Of a stretch of DNA of 64,000 nt, positions 61,827 to 64,000 are shown one piece after another. Each line of letters begins with the position of its first letter. Within the stretch, counting starts at the first letter, position 1. Origin of the DNA: Nocardioides sp. zg-1228. Its GTDB lineage: Bacteria; Actinomycetota; Actinomycetes; Propionibacteriales; Nocardioidaceae. A program made the translations under genes and the position numbers. The DNA is taken from positions 3,534,001 to 3,598,000 of the forward strand of contig NZ_CP070961.1 of assembly GCF_017086465.1 (NCBI RefSeq). Direction: 5' to 3'. Under the pieces are notes generated by a model. The model was given only the letters and a program-made list of their open reading frames with translations. It did no database searches and was not told the origin of the DNA.

Positions 61827-61914
61827 GGTTCATCAAGGTATGTCGACGAACCCGCACTTCCCTCGGTCAGCTGAGCGAGGGAAGTGCGGGTTCGTCGACA
61901 TACCTTGATGAACC
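61827..61914. repeat. 88-bp near-perfect palindrome
   Basis: Arms 61827-61865 and 61876-61914 are exact reverse complements over 39 bp. The 10 bases between contain TCAGCTGA, itself a palindrome, so only one base pair (61866 with 61875) fails to match across all 88 bp. Each arm contains GTATGTCGACGAACCC. It lies in the 254-bp gap between the M20 dipeptidase stop and the SRPBCC start. It has no target duplication that I can see and encodes nothing. Confidence 0.95.
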
Positions 61915-61955
61915 GACAGGGTGGCGCCCGACCGTACGTCCGACCGGACGCAGGG

Positions 61956-63305
61956 TCAGCCGCGCGGGAGCTCGCCGAGGTTGCGCAGCAGCAGCGCCTC
62001 GGCCTTGACGACCCGCTCGAACTCGGCGAGGTGCAGGCCCTCGTTGGCGCCGTGGGCGCGGGTGTCGGGGTCCTCGACGCCGGTGACCAGCACGCTCGCC
62101 TCCGGGAACGCCTCGAGGAACTCGGCGATGAAGGGGATCGAGCCGCCGACGCCCATGTCGACCGGCGCGGTGCCGTCCCAGGCCTCGGCGAACGCGGCAC
62201 GCGCGGCGTCGTACGCCGGACCGCTGGCGTCGATCTGCGTCGCCTCGCCGGTGTCGACGACGGTCGTGGTCAGCGTCGCGCCCCACGGGGTGTGCTTCTC
62301 GAGGTGGGCCTGGAGGCACGCGACGGCGTTGGCGGTGGTGTCACCCGGGGCGATGCGCATGCTGATCCGGCAGCGGGCGGCGGGCACGAGGGTGTTGGAG
62401 GCACCCTCGACCTTGGGCGCGTCGAGGCCGGTGATGCTGATCGACGGCTTGGTCCAGAGGCGCTCGACGACCGGGCCCTCGCCGATCCACTCGATGCCCT
62501 CGGCGGCGCCGGACTCGGCGCGCAGGCGGGCCTCGGGGTACTCCACGTCGGCGGCGGGGCCGGAGTGCAGCCCTTCGACGGCGACGTTGCCGGCGTCGTC
62601 GTTGAGGCTCGCGATGACCCGGCTCAGCGCCATGATGGAGTCGGGCACCAGCCCGCCCCACATGCCGCTGTGCACGGCGTGGGTGAGCGTGCGGACCTCG
62701 ACGTCCATCCGCACCAGGCCGCGGAGGCTGGTGGTGAGGGCGGGCTCGCCGATGTCCCAGTTGCCGGAGTCGGCGATGACGATGACGTCGGCCGCCAGGC
62801 GCTCCTTGTGGGCCTCGAGCAGGTCGACGAGCGTGTCGGAGCCGACCTCCTCCTCGCCCTCGATGAACATGACCAGGTTGACCGGCAGCTCGTCGCCGAG
62901 GATCCGCACGGCGCCGAGGTGGGCGGCGATGCCCGCCTTGTCGTCGGCGGCACCGCGGGCGTAGAGGCGGTCGCCGCGCTCGGTCGGCTCCCACGGCGGG
63001 GAGTCCCAGTCGGCGTGGTCGTTCTCGGGCTGGACGTCGTGGTGGGCGTAGAGCAGCACGGTGGGGGCGCCCTCCGGGCCGGCCTTCTTCGCGATCACGG
63101 CCGGCGGGGCGCCGTCGTACGCGCGCACGACCTCGGCCTCGAAGCCCTCGGCGGCGAACAGGTCGCGGGTCGCCTCGGCGCTGCGCTCGACCTCGCCGGC
63201 GCGGGCCGGGTCGGCGGAGACGGACTGGATGCGGACGAGGTCCTCGAGGTCACGGCGGAGGCCGGGCATGACCTCGGCGAGGCGGACGGCGATGTCGACA
63301 GTCAT
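61956..63305 (-). CDS. M20-family dipeptidase
   Basis: The 449-residue zinc peptidase has the metal site LLYAHHDVQPEN, then GAADDKAGIAAHLGAVRIL with the bridging aspartate, MFIEGEEEVGSDTL with catalytic and metal glutamates, and a C-terminal histidine in GVEDPDTRAHGANEGLHL. Dimerisation domain about residues 200-320. It resembles carnosinase-type and PepV-type dipeptidases acting in the cytosol. The ATG gives a normal length. It is downstream of the GntR gene, with the 12-bp tandem repeat between. Confidence 0.94.
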   Translation of the reverse strand: MTVDIAVRLAEVMPGLRRDLEDLVRIQSVSADPARAGEVERSAEATRDLFAAEGFEAEVVRAYDGAPPAVIAKKAGPEGAPTVLLYAHHDVQPENDHADWDSPPWEPTERGDRLYARGAADDKAGIAAHLGAVRILGDELPVNLVMFIEGEEEVGSDTLVDLLEAHKERLAADVIVIADSGNWDIGEPALTTSLRGLVRMDVEVRTLTHAVHSGMWGGLVPDSIMALSRVIASLNDDAGNVAVEGLHSGPAADVEYPEARLRAESGAAEGIEWIGEGPVVERLWTKPSISITGLDAPKVEGASNTLVPAARCRISMRIAPGDTTANAVACLQAHLEKHTPWGATLTTTVVDTGEATQIDASGPAYDAARAAFAEAWDGTAPVDMGVGGSIPFIAEFLEAFPEASVLVTGVEDPDTRAHGANEGLHLAEFERVVKAEALLLRNLGELPRG

Positions 63306-63371
63306 GTGCCGACCCTAACCGTCCCGGCCGCCGCCCTTCGACGGCCCGGGCGCGGCGCCCGGCAGGACGCC

Positions 63372-63467
63372 CAGGACGGCGCCGAGCACGGCGCTCAGCA
63401 CGGCGCCCAGCACGGCGCCCAGCACGGCGCTCAGCACGGCGCTCAGCACGGCGCTCAACGCGGTTCT
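63372..63467. repeat. 12-bp tandem repeat at the end of the GntR gene
   Basis: Six clear units of CAGCACGGCGCY, the first beginning GAG, run from 63384 to 63455, with degenerate units on each side (63372-63383 and 63456-63467). The array ends at the GntR/UTRA stop codon. Copy changes would not shift any frame. Readthrough on the minus strand would give a repeating Ala-Val-Leu-Ser/Gly hydrophobic tail. Confidence 0.88.
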
Positions 63468-64000
63468 CAGCGCAGCGTCTCGAGCTCGGCCAGGAGCTCG
63501 CGCGCGGTCCGGGTCAGCCGCTCGATCCGCTCCCCGTCGGCACCCTCGCGGCCCGCCGACGGCGGCACCGCCTCGACGTCGAACGCCGCGAGGTCGCCGC
63601 GGTGCCAGGTCGAGAACTCCTCGAGCACCACTCCCGACCGGTCGACGCTACGGCCCTCGAGCAGCAGCAGCGGCGCGCCGGGCGTCGCGTGCAGCCGCTC
63701 GGCGAGCGACTCGGTGGCCGGCACGGCGCGCACCTGGTTGTGCCCGCCGGCCACCTCGCGCCCGAGCCGCTCGGCCAGCAGTCGGTGCAGGGAGGCGTCG
63801 ACCAGGTCGTCGGCGCTGATCGCGTCGGCGACGTCTGCGGGCAGCCAGGTGCGGATGTAGCTGAGCACCACGCCACCCACTGCGCGGACCCGGCCGAGCT
63901 CCAGGACCTGCGCCCCGGTGATGGAGACGAGGTGGTCGGGGCGCGGGACCAGTCCGTAGGACGTCACGCGGGTGGTGACGGCGCCGTCCCCCGCCTGCAG
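63467..64000 (-). CDS. GntR-family regulator, C-terminal UTRA domain (partial)
   Basis: The reading frame is open to the window edge, so the N-terminal winged helix is missing. The visible 177 residues form a UTRA ligand-binding domain: GAQVLELGRVRAVGGVVLSYIRTWLPADVA, VRAVPATESLAERLHATPGAPLLLLEGRSVDRSGVVLEEFSTWHRGD. A C-terminal helical extension (RIERLTRTARELLAELETLR) follows. HutC-type GntR proteins bind small effectors such as amino sugars or acids. It may regulate the dipeptidase gene next to it. Confidence 0.85.
   Translation of the reverse strand: MQAGDGAVTTRVTSYGLVPRPDHLVSITGAQVLELGRVRAVGGVVLSYIRTWLPADVADAISADDLVDASLHRLLAERLGREVAGGHNQVRAVPATESLAERLHATPGAPLLLLEGRSVDRSGVVLEEFSTWHRGDLAAFDVEAVPPSAGREGADGERIERLTRTARELLAELETLR

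Noticed and set aside
61702..61857. N-terminal extension of the SRPBCC gene into the palindrome
   Set aside because: The extra 52 residues are proline and arginine rich and come partly from the palindrome arm; the internal ATG gives normal family length.

Overview
The window is chromosomal DNA of a high-GC Gram-positive actinobacterium, most likely Nocardioides or a close relative in the Nocardioidaceae. This rests on the very high GC, frequent GTG starts, mycothiol synthase (MshD), a GlnR-type orphan regulator, a DUF3073 protein, a SARP/BTAD regulator, a DUF1416-sulfurtransferase pair and a cysteine-rich leader peptide of actinobacterial type. No phage, insertion sequence or CRISPR array was recognised. 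The genus is an inference.

Layout. 1-6.5 kb: end of a membrane protein, a Wzc/CpsD-type tyrosine kinase, a BKACE enzyme, Dtd, a GH16 lipoprotein, and cysD-cysN. 6.5-14.5 kb: a decayed gene, then a minus-strand exopolysaccharide operon (priming phosphoglycosyltransferase, three GT2 glycosyltransferases, Wzx, Wzy) with visibly lower GC than its flanks. 14.5-17.8 kb: a regulator with an XRE-type helix-turn-helix and TPR repeats, facing a tiny secreted Cys-Cys peptide gene, then a PAS histidine kinase. 17.9-20.5 kb: a sulfur operon (leader peptide, DUF4395, sulfurtransferase, DUF1416) with an upstream thioredoxin-like gene. 20.5-31 kb: a secreted repeat protein, a MoaD-like protein, glnR, mshD, ygfZ, fur, nitrobindin, dsrE, ppk, DUF47 and pit. 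31-37.8 kb: a secreted protein, pstSCAB, a Nudix-phosphatase fusion, a 53-residue protein and a cold-shock protein. Direct-repeat PHO boxes precede pstS and probably ppk, so phosphate uptake and polyphosphate storage form one regulatory neighbourhood.

38-50.8 kb is a mixed metabolic stretch: M81 peptidase, CutC, a racemase, an oligopeptide-binding lipoprotein, a SARP and a CGNR regulator, tRNA-Lys, an oxidoreductase, a PAP2 phosphatase, NDH-2, an ATPase-fold protein, a zincin, and tRNA-Asp and tRNA-Glu. 50.9-54.0 kb holds a compact plus-strand unit: receiver-only response regulator, 31-residue aromatic-tailed peptide, small cytochrome P450 and soluble histidine kinase. This looks like an undescribed P450-modified peptide (RiPP) locus and is the most interesting part of the window. 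54-64 kb: tRNA-Phe, a predicted beta-propeller protein, valine dehydrogenase, an intergenic repeat array, DUF3073, purM, purF, an NAD(P)-binding protein, an SRPBCC protein, an 88-bp near-perfect palindrome, an M20 dipeptidase, a 12-bp tandem repeat, and the end of a GntR/UTRA regulator.

Two candidate new systems stand out. One is the receiver-peptide-P450-kinase unit at 50942-54004. The other is the TPR regulator and secreted peptide pair at 14479-15978, which resembles an RRNPP quorum-sensing arrangement and shares a TTGCCAGA motif between its two promoter regions.
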